DNA from: JALXCG01 sp026991065 [NCBI: Gemmatimonadota bacterium] | GTDB lineage: Bacteria; GCA-2686955 | Assembly (NCBI GenBank): GCA_026991065.1 | Contig: JALXCG010000724.1 | Location: 1 to 12,147, forward strand | Reading direction: 5' to 3' | Length of the DNA: 12,147 nt | In this document: one piece after another, positions 1 through 7,006 of the stretch | How the letters are laid out: every line of letters starts with the position of its first letter | How positions within the stretch are numbered: position 1 is the first letter of the stretch | Program-made: the position numbers and the translations under genes | The notes under the pieces: model-generated | The model's database searches: none | Seen by the model: the letters and a program-made list of their open reading frames with translations, nothing else | Told to the model about the DNA's origin: nothing

Positions 1-515
1 GCCATGGCCACCGCCCCTGCCCAAACCCCCGCGAGAAGAGCCGGGATTGTGCGTCGCAGCGAAAAAGCCAGCAAGATGGCGACGTAGGGGGGGAGAAGGG
101 CGAGCCAGGTTGGCGGCGGAACTCCCCGCACCAGGAAAGCCCCCCCATCCTCCAGCGTTAGCTTCAGGGTCGGAGGGGCGGCGGTGGCGTCCAGAGTCGC
201 GCTGAGAATGGGAGCGCTGTTCACCGAATCGGCGGCCAACTTCAAGCCGTCGACAGCGCCGATGGCTCGGGCGAGTTCCCGTTCGAGCGCCTCTGGAGAG
301 GAAGTTCCTGTGACGCGCAGTTGGACCGCGTGGGGAGTGCCGTCGGCTGCCAGTGTGCCAAGGGCTGCCGGTAGCTCCGACTTCAGGGCGACGCGCGCCA
401 GCGCGTCGGCATCGGGATGCAGCCGGGGGCCGATGACCACCAGGAGCGCCAGCCCCAGCAGAACCGCCAGGGCAGGCATGGGCCGCGCAATCCCGTCGAA
501 AACGCGACCGCTCAA
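1..515 (-). CDS. NhaC-type Na+/H+ antiporter, 5' part only
   Basis: Partial gene leaving the window at its left edge; 171 codons are visible. From a TTG at 515, residues 13-29 form a hydrophobic helix (PALAVLLGLALLVVIG), followed by about 100 soluble, presumably extracytoplasmic residues with a BON-like stretch near 62-100, and then the sequence TWLALLPPYVAILLAF and RRTIPALLAGVWAGA (136-168). That last part matches the start of NhaC-family antiporters (typically LLPPxIAIxLAxxTRxxxxxLxxGxWxGA), which exchange Na+ for H+ across the inner membrane. The TTG overlaps the stop of the preceding lipoprotein gene (TTGA) and has GGAGGAG at 524-518, with short spacing; an ATG at 479, with no clear ribosome site, is the alternative. 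It is the last visible gene of the minus-strand envelope operon. The family call rests on about 35 residues, so it is moderately sure. Confidence 0.68.
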   Translation of the reverse strand, partial: MSGRVFDGIARPMPALAVLLGLALLVVIGPRLHPDADALARVALKSELPAALGTLAADGTPHAVQLRVTGTSSPEALERELARAIGAVDGLKLAADSVNSAPILSATLDATAAPPTLKLTLEDGGAFLVRGVPPPTWLALLPPYVAILLAFSLRRTIPALLAGVWAGAVAM

Positions 516-1324
516 TTCTCCTCCTGCGCGGTCGAATTCGGTGGGGGCCCCTCGGCGGGAGCCGGTCTGGTTGCGCGCGGGCGCTCATTTCCGCTGCGGA
601 CGCGCCATTTCCCATTGCCGGCGCGGGTCGCGGTGAAATGTGAATTGTGCTCCCCGCTCTCCGCATGCCACGCCACAGTCTGGATCGATGCGTGGTTGGG
701 CTTGAAAGAGCTGACGTTCAAAGAGAGCACCAGGATCGGTGCTTGATCATCTTCGATCGCACTGACCTGAACCGGGGTCGATGCCGATGAGGAACCCCCG
801 CGGTCGCGCTTGCTGCCCGCGCTCTTTTTTCGTCCACCCGACTTGCGCTCATTGTCGTGGGCACGGCTCTCCTCGCGGGCTTTCTGTTCCGCCTCAATCT
901 CCTCGCGAGTTCCGAAGAACATCTCCGGAGCGACATCTTCAACTGCAACAAGCACCTCTCGTCGATGCTGATCATCAAGCCCGGTCAACCCCCGCGGATC
1001 CACGACCACGCCGCTACGTGGATCTCTCTCCTTGCGCACCAACTGGCGCAGGACTTCGGCGTATACCTCGATCCGATCCTCCTCCGTCACCACGGTCGCT
1101 GCTGCGACGGCTTGCTCCGGGCCCCCTTCGCTCCGCGCTTTTTTTGTTGCGGATATGGACCTTGCGGACTTTTTCTGGGAGCTGGAGCCGGCTGAAGCCG
1201 CGCTTGCCGGATCCGACTTGGTGGCGGGGTCGGGAGTGTTCGCGCTCTCGTCATTGCAGGCCTGGCAAAAGAAGAGGCAGACCAGAGCCGGTCCGAAGAG
1301 CAGGCGGGAGTTGAAGTGACGCAT
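512..1324 (-). CDS. putative lipoprotein, unknown function
   Basis: A 270-residue protein I do not recognise. Its N-terminus is a signal peptide (LLFGPALVCLFFCQAC) with a possible lipobox ending at Cys23 (QAC); Cys20 is a poorer candidate, and Asn follows Cys23. A Ser/Ala/Lys-rich linker (27-75) leads to a helical stretch with EDRIEVYAEVLRQLV (82-96), a charged stretch (140-182) rich in Lys, Arg, Glu and Ser, then a beta-rich part (LVLSLNVSSF, 198-207) ending NGKWRVRSG (237-245), and a Pro-rich tail. The order 'EVYAEVLRQL ... GKWRV' resembles small NTF2-like or lumazine-like secreted domains of unknown role, but this is only a visual impression. The ATG at 1324 has AGGA at a suitable distance and lies 8 nt after the upstream stop; the gene's own stop overlaps the next start. 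It probably sits on the outside of the inner or outer membrane. Confidence 0.75.
   Translation of the reverse strand: MRHFNSRLLFGPALVCLFFCQACNDESANTPDPATKSDPASAASAGSSSQKKSARSISATKKARSEGGPEQAVAAATVVTEEDRIEVYAEVLRQLVRKERDPRSGVVVDPRGLTGLDDQHRREVLVAVEDVAPEMFFGTREEIEAEQKAREESRAHDNERKSGGRKKSAGSKRDRGGSSSASTPVQVSAIEDDQAPILVLSLNVSSFKPNHASIQTVAWHAESGEHNSHFTATRAGNGKWRVRSGNERPRATRPAPAEGPPPNSTAQEEN
513..524 (-). promoter_or_regulatory. ribosome site and TTG start overlapping a stop
   Basis: GGAGGAG (524-518) precedes a TTG at 515-513 that shares two bases with the TGA (514-512) of the upstream lipoprotein gene. The arrangement fits translational coupling. The spacing of 2 nt from the end of GGAGGAG, or 4 nt from its GGAGG core, is short, which is why the ATG at 479 stays a possible start. 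Confidence 0.5.
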
Positions 1325-1332
1325 TACCGATC

Positions 1333-2127
1333 CTATTTCAGAAGGACGACACGGCGGGTTTGAACCGTGCTTTCAGTGGCGGCGCGGATGATGTAGATAC
1401 CACTGGCCAGGCCCTGTGCGTTCCAGGCGAGTTGCAACTGTCCCATGGAAGCCGGTCCCTGATAGAGCACGCTGATCCGACGCCCCCCAAGATCGTGGAT
1501 CGACACTTGCAGATCGCGCACATCCGAGGCCAGAGTCAGGGGGACAAGAGTCCGCGGATTGAAGGGATTGGGCGTTGCCGGCAAGAGCTTCAGCACAGCC
1601 GCCGGCGGCATGAGTGGCGGCAGGGGGTTGTTGATGCCGGTGGGAGTATTGGCCGCGCCGGGGGTTGGCAGCGCGGTCCACTCCCAGGGGCCGCTGCCAT
1701 CTGGAAAGCGGGCGAAAGAGGTGTCGGCCGCGGCGGCCTGGAAACTGGTGGAATCGACCAGGCTGGCGTTTCGGTAAAGCAGCAGAGCTTCACCGCTGCC
1801 GCTGAGCTTGAACGTCGCATGCAGAGAGCCTTGCTCCGGATCGTTGTCGGCCCACACCAGCAAGAAGCCACCGGGGTCGAGCAGCGTATCGGGAAACGCC
1901 CAGCCGGTCGTGTCGGCCGGGTCGTCCGTCGCCCAGTAATCGCCCAGCGCCACCGGTGCATCGCCACTGTTGTAGATTTCGAACCAGTCATCAAACTCCC
2001 CGGCCTCGTCAGCAATGGTGAGATGATTGATCGGCATGATCTCGTTGAGTTGCAGCTCCGCCCCCGCCGGGGAAGCCAGAAGCAGGGCCGCGCAAGCGGA
2101 CAGCATTACAGAAGCGGTTGATTTCAT
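1333..2127 (-). CDS. secreted lamin-tail-domain protein with C-terminal sorting domain
   Basis: A 264-residue exported protein. Residues 1-23 are a signal peptide (MKSTASVMLSACAALLLASPAGA, cut probably before Glu24). Residues 25-120 are a lamin-tail domain (LTD, PF00932 type): LNEIMPINHLTIADE at 27-41, then EFDDWFEIYNSG, DPGGFLLVWAD and HATFKLSGSGEALLLY. A Pro-rich linker (about 155-180) leads to a C-terminal domain of the FlgD-like or type-IX-like sorting class: ATPNPFNPRT (184-193), VSIHDLGGRRIS, GLASGIYIIRA and a final RRVVLLK. Such tails direct proteins to the surface in FCB-group bacteria; LTDs are widespread in bacterial secreted proteins, often with nucleases or CotH kinases. I chose the ATG at 2127 because it begins the signal peptide and overlaps the upstream stop as ATGA; longer in-frame extension gives arginine-rich, unlikely protein. 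Substrate or ligand is unknown. Confidence 0.88.
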   Translation of the reverse strand: MKSTASVMLSACAALLLASPAGAELQLNEIMPINHLTIADEAGEFDDWFEIYNSGDAPVALGDYWATDDPADTTGWAFPDTLLDPGGFLLVWADNDPEQGSLHATFKLSGSGEALLLYRNASLVDSTSFQAAAADTSFARFPDGSGPWEWTALPTPGAANTPTGINNPLPPLMPPAAVLKLLPATPNPFNPRTLVPLTLASDVRDLQVSIHDLGGRRISVLYQGPASMGQLQLAWNAQGLASGIYIIRAATESTVQTRRVVLLK

Positions 2128-2681
2128 TGATTGGGTTCTCCCGGGGTTGGCTGATCGCTGACGGCCCAGGGGCCGGTTGCATCTGGAGTTCGGGCATAGG
2201 CTTGATCTTCCCCCAGAGCCGGATAGCGGAGCGAATCGATCACTCCGCTGCCATCGGCCCAAGCAAGAACCACCCACTCCCCAGAGGGTTTCAGCTTGAA
2301 ATCGCTGTGCAGCCCGCTGTCGTCGCCATCTGCCCAGATGAGCAGGTAGTCACCGGGCGCGAGCAGCGAATCTGAGTTTGGAATCCACAGCAGGTCCGCC
2401 TCGCTGCGATCGGTGAGCCCGATTTCACGCAGCGGGATTGCGCTGGAGCCGAAGTTTACCAATTCGATCCAGTCATCGAAATCGCCATCTTCGTCGGCGA
2501 GCGTGGCATTGTTGGCGGCCATGATCTCGTTCAGCGCAATCCGCGGCGCTTCGATGGTCGGCGGGGGTACCCCCGTTTCGGCACAGCCGCCGATTGCGGC
2601 TGCGACGAGAGGGACGAGAGCCGCGCCCACTGCCTTGGCGGGTCGATTGCGCGGCCGTCGAAAAAGAATGGAATCACACAT
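2124..2681 (-). CDS. lamin-tail-domain lipoprotein
   Basis: A 185-residue lipoprotein. After a basic start (FRRPRNRPAK) comes a hydrophobic segment (AVGAALVPLVAAAIGGC, 17-33) ending in a good lipobox, Ile30-Gly-Gly-Cys33; Ala follows Cys, so there is no Asp retention signal by the E. coli rule. The rest is one lamin-tail domain: ALNEIMAANNATLADEDGDF (49-68), DDWIELVNFG, APGDYLLIWADGDD, HSDFKLKPSGEWVVL, ending PWAVSDQPTPGEPNQ. The family is beta-sandwich and usually serves as an adhesion or scaffold module in secreted bacterial proteins; no enzyme domain is present here. It is the first gene of the minus-strand operon and overlaps the next lamin-tail gene by 4 nt. The ATG at 2681 gives the signal peptide but has no obvious ribosome site; upstream in-frame starts give implausible Cys/Arg-rich protein. 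Confidence 0.86.
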   Translation of the reverse strand: MCDSILFRRPRNRPAKAVGAALVPLVAAAIGGCAETGVPPPTIEAPRIALNEIMAANNATLADEDGDFDDWIELVNFGSSAIPLREIGLTDRSEADLLWIPNSDSLLAPGDYLLIWADGDDSGLHSDFKLKPSGEWVVLAWADGSGVIDSLRYPALGEDQAYARTPDATGPWAVSDQPTPGEPNQ

Positions 2682-2905
2682 CGGTCGGATGTCGCCGGTT
2701 CGGGTGGAGGAGCGTTGATCACGGGGGGCATGGTCGGCGCCGGGGCCGCTGCGGCAAGTGAGTGTGGAAACTGCCCGCGGCCAAACGACCCCACAACCGC
2801 TGCACGATACCACACTGCGTCTTTACTGGCTGCGCATTGCGCTGAGGCTGCCCGCGGACCGCGATCGAACACCATGGGCGATGGTGGACGCGCTATGCTC
2901 TATCC
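2682..2905. other. divergent intergenic region
   Basis: 224 bp between the lamin-tail lipoprotein (minus) and the DUF4956-like gene (plus). It must hold promoters for both operons, but I see no convincing -35/-10 pair on either strand. A TATGCT at 2893-2898 lies only 8 nt before the plus-strand ATG at 2906 and could serve a leaderless transcript, since that gene lacks a ribosome site; this is speculative. Its right half contains three perfect short inverted repeats, listed separately. Confidence 0.6.
2832..2886. repeat. cluster of three short inverted repeats
   Basis: Three perfect inverted repeats follow one another: GCGCA-T-TGCGC (2832-2842), CGCGG-A-CCGCG (2853-2863) and CACCAT-GGGCG-ATGGTG (2870-2886). 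They sit 20-75 nt before the plus-strand operon. In GC-rich DNA the first two could arise by chance; the third, with a 6-bp stem and 5-nt loop, could form an RNA hairpin or act as an operator half-site pair. No regulator in the window identifies them. Confidence 0.4.
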
Positions 2906-3730
2906 ATGATGAAGCGATATCTTCCCCACTGTTCTTGGCTTGGAGCGCTGCTCCTCTTGGCTCCGGTGGCGATCGCCGCCGGAGTGATTCCCGAAGCCGC
3001 TGAAGTAGCCACGGGGGCTTCCTTGCCACCGGCTGAGTCCTTGGAGTTGGAGGTCATGGGGCTCATGCTGCTGCGCCTGGCCTTGGCCGGCGTGGTGGGG
3101 GCATTGCTGGCGCTTCACCCGCTGCGGCGGCGCGCGGCGGGGAAGGGCAAGCGCGCGCGTCGAATCATTCAAACGCAGGTTATTCTGACTGTTGCGGCAG
3201 CGCTCATGGTGATTGTGATCGCCGACAGTTTTGAGCGTGCCATGGGTTTGGTCGGGCTGGGAAGCTTCATCCGTTTCCGCAACGTTGTCAGCAATCCAGT
3301 GGAGACAGCCCTGATTTTCGTCCACATCGGCCTCGGCATGGCCTGCGGACTGGGGCAGTTCGCCATTGTTTTTGTTGGGACCGTCGCCTTTGCGTTGATC
3401 TTGATTCCAGTCCTGTACTGGGATCCATTGGCGATGCGCAATCGCAATGGCGGCAAGGACGCAGAGGACCCCTCCGCCGGCGCGGTCGTGGTGACGCTGC
3501 AACTAAATGGCAGTGATGTTCGGGGGCTGCGCGCTTCGGTCGACGCCGCGGTTGACCAGTCTGCAACAGCGGAGGTGCTCTCCGGGTTCGAGGATCGCCG
3601 GCGGGGGCGCTTGGAGACTCAGATCCGTTTTCTCTCCCGCGATGAGATGCGCACCTGGTTGCGTGATCTCGGCGTTCTCCTGGAAGATGAAGCGGAACGC
3701 TTCGACTGGCGCCTGGAGGAGGAGGGATGA
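2906..3730 (+). CDS. DUF4956-like inner-membrane protein
   Basis: A 274-residue membrane protein. It has a signal-like hydrophobic start (11-26), membrane segments at about 51-70 (MGLMLLRLALAGVVGALLAL), 89-106 (TQVILTVAAALMVIVIAD) and 133-170, and a soluble C-terminal domain (181-274) with AVVVTLQLNG and QIRFLSRDEM that is probably cytoplasmic. The central motif, RAMGLVGLGSFIRFRNVVSN (111-130), followed by ETALIFVHIGLGMACGLG, matches the DUF4956 family, which is often encoded beside polyphosphate (VTC-type) polymerases; a MgtC-like fold is the main alternative because of the similar N-terminal helix. No function is established. ATG codons occur at 2906 and 2909 with no ribosome site before either. 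The stop overlaps the porin start (ATGA), so it leads a three-gene operon. Confidence 0.78.
   Translation: MMKRYLPHCSWLGALLLLAPVAIAAGVIPEAAEVATGASLPPAESLELEVMGLMLLRLALAGVVGALLALHPLRRRAAGKGKRARRIIQTQVILTVAAALMVIVIADSFERAMGLVGLGSFIRFRNVVSNPVETALIFVHIGLGMACGLGQFAIVFVGTVAFALILIPVLYWDPLAMRNRNGGKDAEDPSAGAVVVTLQLNGSDVRGLRASVDAAVDQSATAEVLSGFEDRRRGRLETQIRFLSRDEMRTWLRDLGVLLEDEAERFDWRLEEEG
3715..3726 (+). promoter_or_regulatory. strong ribosome binding site of the porin gene
   Basis: A run of GGAGGAGGAGGG immediately precedes the ATG at 3727. Its first GGAGG core (3715-3719) has 7-nt spacing. It lies inside the 3' end of the DUF4956-like gene, where it encodes the final Glu-Glu-Glu-Gly, so the acidic tail of that protein may be a by-product of this site. 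Confidence 0.6.
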
Positions 3731-4719
3731 GAGCCCGCTGTTTGCGCTGGAGCATTCTCTGCGTTGCCCTGGGAGTTGGCCGGGACCCGCTCTCCGCGGC
3801 GACCATCTCGTCCGATCTGCAGTTTGAGTACTGGACGCCCGCGACCGCAGAAGCCGCCCGGTTTCGGTTGCGTCGATCGCGCATCAAGATCCGCGAGGAC
3901 TTGGGCAAGCGACGCTCGCTCTATGCCAAAGTGAAGATTCTGCCGGAAAGAATCACGCTCTCGGATGCCTATGTCGACGCCGGCTGGGGCCATGGATTTT
4001 CCTTCCGCCTGGGGCGCTTCAAACGCCCCTTCTCCCGTGCGGCGCTCGCCTCTTCATTTTCGCTCCACACCTCGGATCGGGACATTGTCTACGATCTGTT
4101 CGGGGACAATGACTTGCGCCTGGCCGGAGGGAAGGGGAGCAATGAATACGCAGGGCGCGACGTAGGCGTGGCGGTCAAGTGGCGCTGGAAAGGGGCTGAG
4201 GCGCGCAAGGCAAACCTCACCCTGGCCTGGACCAATGGCGGCTCGCTGGGTGAAGCCGGCGGACGATCCCCCCGGCACTTGAGCGGTCGCGGCTGGATGC
4301 GCTTCGCTCCTTCACTCAATGCGGGTTTCAGCGTCTCCTGGACTCAGGTGCCGGGGGGGAGTGGTGATGGCTGGGCGAGCGGCGTGGATGCAGAGTGGAA
4401 GTGGCGCGGTCTTGAACTGTGGGGCGAGTGGCTCATTGGGCGCAATCGGGTGATCGACACGCGCATGATCGGCTCGACGGTGGAGGGCACGCTGAGCGTC
4501 GCCGGCTGGAGCAGCGGGATGCGGGTATCGCGCGTCGATCCGGACATTGAGATCCTCTACAATGCCGAGTGGGCCTATACCCCTTTTCTGGGCCGTCGCC
4601 TCTGGGACGGGGCTTATCTGATCGCGGAACTCACCCGTTTCGATCCGGCGGAGAATCCAACAGAATCCACCACGGGAGCCACCACCGAAGTGGTGGTTGC
4701 ATTGCGGGTCGAGCCGTGA
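3727..4719 (+). CDS. OprO/OprP-like outer-membrane porin
   Basis: A 330-residue beta-barrel protein of the phosphate-selective porin family (Porin_O_P type). After a signal peptide (1-25, WSILCVALGV ... LSAA) the mature protein opens with the family's signature order: FRLRRSRIKIREDLGKRRSL (46-65), AKVKILPERITLSDAYVDAG, then FSFRLGRFKRPFSRAALASS (91-110). Alternating-strand segments continue to the end (SLNAGFSVSWTQV, LELWGEWLIGRN, YLIAELTRFD, EVVVALRVEP). It is somewhat short for the family (about 380-440) and does not end in an aromatic residue, which is unusual for BAM substrates. The family name reflects characterised members; ion preference here cannot be read from sequence. A strong GGAGGAGG ribosome site lies just before the ATG, which overlaps the upstream stop. 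Confidence 0.84.
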   Translation: MRARCLRWSILCVALGVGRDPLSAATISSDLQFEYWTPATAEAARFRLRRSRIKIREDLGKRRSLYAKVKILPERITLSDAYVDAGWGHGFSFRLGRFKRPFSRAALASSFSLHTSDRDIVYDLFGDNDLRLAGGKGSNEYAGRDVGVAVKWRWKGAEARKANLTLAWTNGGSLGEAGGRSPRHLSGRGWMRFAPSLNAGFSVSWTQVPGGSGDGWASGVDAEWKWRGLELWGEWLIGRNRVIDTRMIGSTVEGTLSVAGWSSGMRVSRVDPDIEILYNAEWAYTPFLGRRLWDGAYLIAELTRFDPAENPTESTTGATTEVVVALRVEP

Positions 4720-5540
4720 GAGAGCCGCTGCTGGCTGATCGCCTGCGGGAGATGCTGCGGGCTGAAGCGGGGGAGATCGATCTTCCGCTCGGGGCGCTTC
4801 TGATTGCCGAGGATCACTACCCGCGGTTTGACTTGGGGGCCGCGCTGGCGGTGTACGAAACACTGGTCGGGCGAGCCACGCGGGCGGTCGAGCATCGTGC
4901 TGATCCGCACGCCATGGTGGCAGCGCTCAACCGTTTCTTTTTCTTGACGCAGGCGTGGTCGGGGGCGGTCCGGCACTACTACGACCCGCGCAGCGCCCTC
5001 CTCAACGAAGTGATGGCGCAGGGGTCCGGAATTCCGGAAGTGCTGGCGATTCCCTACATGGGAGCGTTGCAGCGGCTCGATCTGCCGGTCCGTGGCGTGC
5101 GTTTGCCGGGGCAGTTTCTACTTTGCGTGGCGGACTCGATCTACGTCGACCTGTTTGATCGTGGCAAGCTGTCGGATTCGGCGGCGATTCGCGCACGGAT
5201 CCGGCAGACCCAGGGACATGCGATCGGAATCGAGCGGTATCCGCAGCCACTCGACGCCCGCGGAATCCTCGCGCGCATTCTCACGACTTTGCACAGAGCT
5301 TTTGTTGCCCGGGGCGAGTCTGCGCATGCGCTGCGGGTGGTCGAGCGGTTGCTGCAGGCGCAGCCGGCTGTTGCCCGCCATTACGTCGATCGCGCCTACC
5401 TGTTGAAGCAGACTGGAAACTGGTGGGCTGCAGCAGATGATTTTTCCCGCTACCTGGCATTGCGGCCGAACGCGGCCAATGCGGCACGGATTCAGGAGGA
5501 ACTGGAAACGGCTCTGCGCCTCGCGTTTCGTCTGAACTGA
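4716..5540 (+). CDS. SirB1-like protein: transglutaminase-like fold plus TPR
   Basis: A 274-residue protein of the SirB1 / Transglut_core2 family, with no signal peptide, so probably cytoplasmic. The core is recognisable from YYDPRSALLNEVMAQGSGIP (88-107), LDLPVRGVRLPGQFLL (121-136) and YVDLFDRGKL (143-152), which align with the family's DPxxSxLNxVLxxRxGIPxxL ... GLPGHF ... DPFxxG. Residue Gln133 replaces the usual His of GHF, so transglutaminase-type catalysis is doubtful; the Asp at 145 remains. The C-terminal part (195-270) has TPR-like repeats, including RHYVDRAYLLKQTGNWWAAA and the DFSRYLALRPNA that follows. SirB1-family proteins have no settled function. I chose the GTG at 4716, which overlaps the porin stop as GTGA; an upstream ATG at 4569 would read through the porin in another frame, and ATG 4752 would remove the first helix. 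Confidence 0.8.
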   Translation: MREPLLADRLREMLRAEAGEIDLPLGALLIAEDHYPRFDLGAALAVYETLVGRATRAVEHRADPHAMVAALNRFFFLTQAWSGAVRHYYDPRSALLNEVMAQGSGIPEVLAIPYMGALQRLDLPVRGVRLPGQFLLCVADSIYVDLFDRGKLSDSAAIRARIRQTQGHAIGIERYPQPLDARGILARILTTLHRAFVARGESAHALRVVERLLQAQPAVARHYVDRAYLLKQTGNWWAAADDFSRYLALRPNAANAARIQEELETALRLAFRLN

Positions 5541-5567
5541 CGTCCCGCGTCCCGCGCCTATCGGCGA

Positions 5568-6992
5568 TCAACGGCGCAGCACGTGCACCGCTTCTCCAGC
5601 CAGCACCTTGGCCGCTTCCATCAGGGCTTCGCTGAGGCTGGGATGGGGGTGAATCGCCGCCGCGAGCTGATGCACATCAACGCGCGCGTTCAGTGCCACG
5701 ACCGCCTCGCTGATCAACTCCGACGCACCATCACCGACAATCTGGACCCCGAGGAGGGAGTGATCGCCAGAGTGGGCGAGCACCTTGATAAAGCCGTCGG
5801 TCGCCTGGTTGGTCAATGCGCGACCCGATGCGAGAAGCGGAAACTTGCCGACTGCGTAGGGGACCTCAGCAGCTTTCAACTCTCTCTCGCTTGGTCCGAC
5901 CGTGGCTATCTCGGGATCGGTAAAAACAACGCCCGGGATGCTTCCCAAAGTGAGCGGAGCGGAGCCACCGTCGCCGGCAATCGCCGTGGCTACCAGATCC
6001 GCCTCGCGTGCGGCTTTGTGCGCCAACATCGGCTGCCCGGCGACATCGCCGATGGCGAAGATGCCCGGAACGTTGGTTTGATAGCGGGAATCGGTCTTGA
6101 TGAACGGGCCGTCCAATTCGACGCCCAACTCTTCGAGCCCGAAACCATCAACATTCGGGCGCCGCCCCACCGTGACCAGAACGCAGTCGACTTCGATGGT
6201 GCGTTCAGTGCCGCCGTCGATCCCCGCGATCTGCACGCTGATGGAACCATCGCTCAGAACCTTGTGGCCAAGCGCCCGGGTCTTCAGATGAATCCGCGCC
6301 CCTCTCTTCTTGAGCTTGCGCTGAACGATCTGAACCAGATCGCGGTCGAATCCGGGCAGGAGTTGCTCGGTCATCTCGACCACTTCGAGTTGGCTCCCGA
6401 GCTTGGCGTACATGCTCCCCAGTTCCAGACCGATATAGCCCCCGCCGATGACCAACAAGCGGGAGGGGACTTCGCTGAGGGCGAGGGCGCCGGTGCTGGA
6501 AAGGATTCGCCGTCCATCAAAAGGGAAGCCGGGAATTTCGATCGGGCGCGAACCACTGGCAACCACCACGGCGCCGGTCTCCACCGTCGCCGTCTCTCCC
6601 TGCGCGCGGATCTCGACCCGGTCGGGCGCAACGATCCGTGCTTCGCCAATGCGCAGATCCACGCCATTGCCCTTGAGCAGCTTGCGAACGCCACCGGTGA
6701 GCCTTTCAACTACTCCGCTCTTCCAGGCCTGAGTTGCGGCGAAATCGATCTCGACCTCGCCCGCTACACGCACTCCCCACTGCTCGGCGGAGCGCATGTG
6801 ATCATAATTCTTGGCGGCGGAGATCAGCGCCTTGGAGGGGATGCAGCCGACATTCAAGCACACACCTCCGGTTCCGTAACGGTCGACGACCAGTGTGCGC
6901 TTCCCGTTCTGAGCCAGGCGGATCGCGGCTGCGTAGCCGCCCGGCCCGGCACCAATCACAACGACATCGACACTCATGTTCTCCATTGTCAT
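5568..6992 (-). CDS. lpdA: dihydrolipoamide dehydrogenase (E3)
   Basis: A 474-residue flavoenzyme, full length for the family, that reoxidises dihydrolipoamide to lipoamide with NAD+ in 2-oxoacid dehydrogenase complexes or glycine cleavage. Visible in order: FAD-binding VIGAGPGGYAAAIRLAQNG (12-30); redox-active disulfide GGVCLNVGCIPSKAL (Cys45, Cys50); NAD-binding VIGGGYIGLELGSMY (181-195) followed by a Glu (V-V-E) at the end of the beta-alpha-beta unit, typical of NAD rather than NADP use; VTVGRRPN; the second FAD motif GIFAIGDVAGQPMLAHKAAR (310-329); FTDPEIATVG; and the dimer-interface AAIHPHPSLSEALMEAAK (445-462) with catalytic His450 and Glu455. ATG codons lie at 6992, 6986 and 6977; the Shine-Dalgarno is weak for all. 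It starts 14 nt after the phosphatase-fold gene and converges on the SirB1-like gene with 27 bp between. No E1 or E2 gene is in the window. Confidence 0.95.
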   Translation of the reverse strand: MTMENMSVDVVVIGAGPGGYAAAIRLAQNGKRTLVVDRYGTGGVCLNVGCIPSKALISAAKNYDHMRSAEQWGVRVAGEVEIDFAATQAWKSGVVERLTGGVRKLLKGNGVDLRIGEARIVAPDRVEIRAQGETATVETGAVVVASGSRPIEIPGFPFDGRRILSSTGALALSEVPSRLLVIGGGYIGLELGSMYAKLGSQLEVVEMTEQLLPGFDRDLVQIVQRKLKKRGARIHLKTRALGHKVLSDGSISVQIAGIDGGTERTIEVDCVLVTVGRRPNVDGFGLEELGVELDGPFIKTDSRYQTNVPGIFAIGDVAGQPMLAHKAAREADLVATAIAGDGGSAPLTLGSIPGVVFTDPEIATVGPSERELKAAEVPYAVGKFPLLASGRALTNQATDGFIKVLAHSGDHSLLGVQIVGDGASELISEAVVALNARVDVHQLAAAIHPHPSLSEALMEAAKVLAGEAVHVLRR

Positions 6993-7006
6993 TCCGTTGG
7001 TGCTTT

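Noticed and set aside
184-636. Plus-strand open frame at the left end
   Set aside because: The minus strand here encodes a coherent membrane anchor and NhaC-like helices; the plus-strand product is Ser/Arg/Ala-rich low complexity.
2531-2875. Possible small gene upstream of the lamin-tail lipoprotein on the minus strand
   Set aside because: It overlaps the lipoprotein gene in another frame, has no ribosome site and a Pro/Arg-rich product.
5541-5567. Possible bidirectional terminator between the converging genes
   Set aside because: Only a 4-bp stem (CGCC-TATC-GGCG) is present and there is no T-run.
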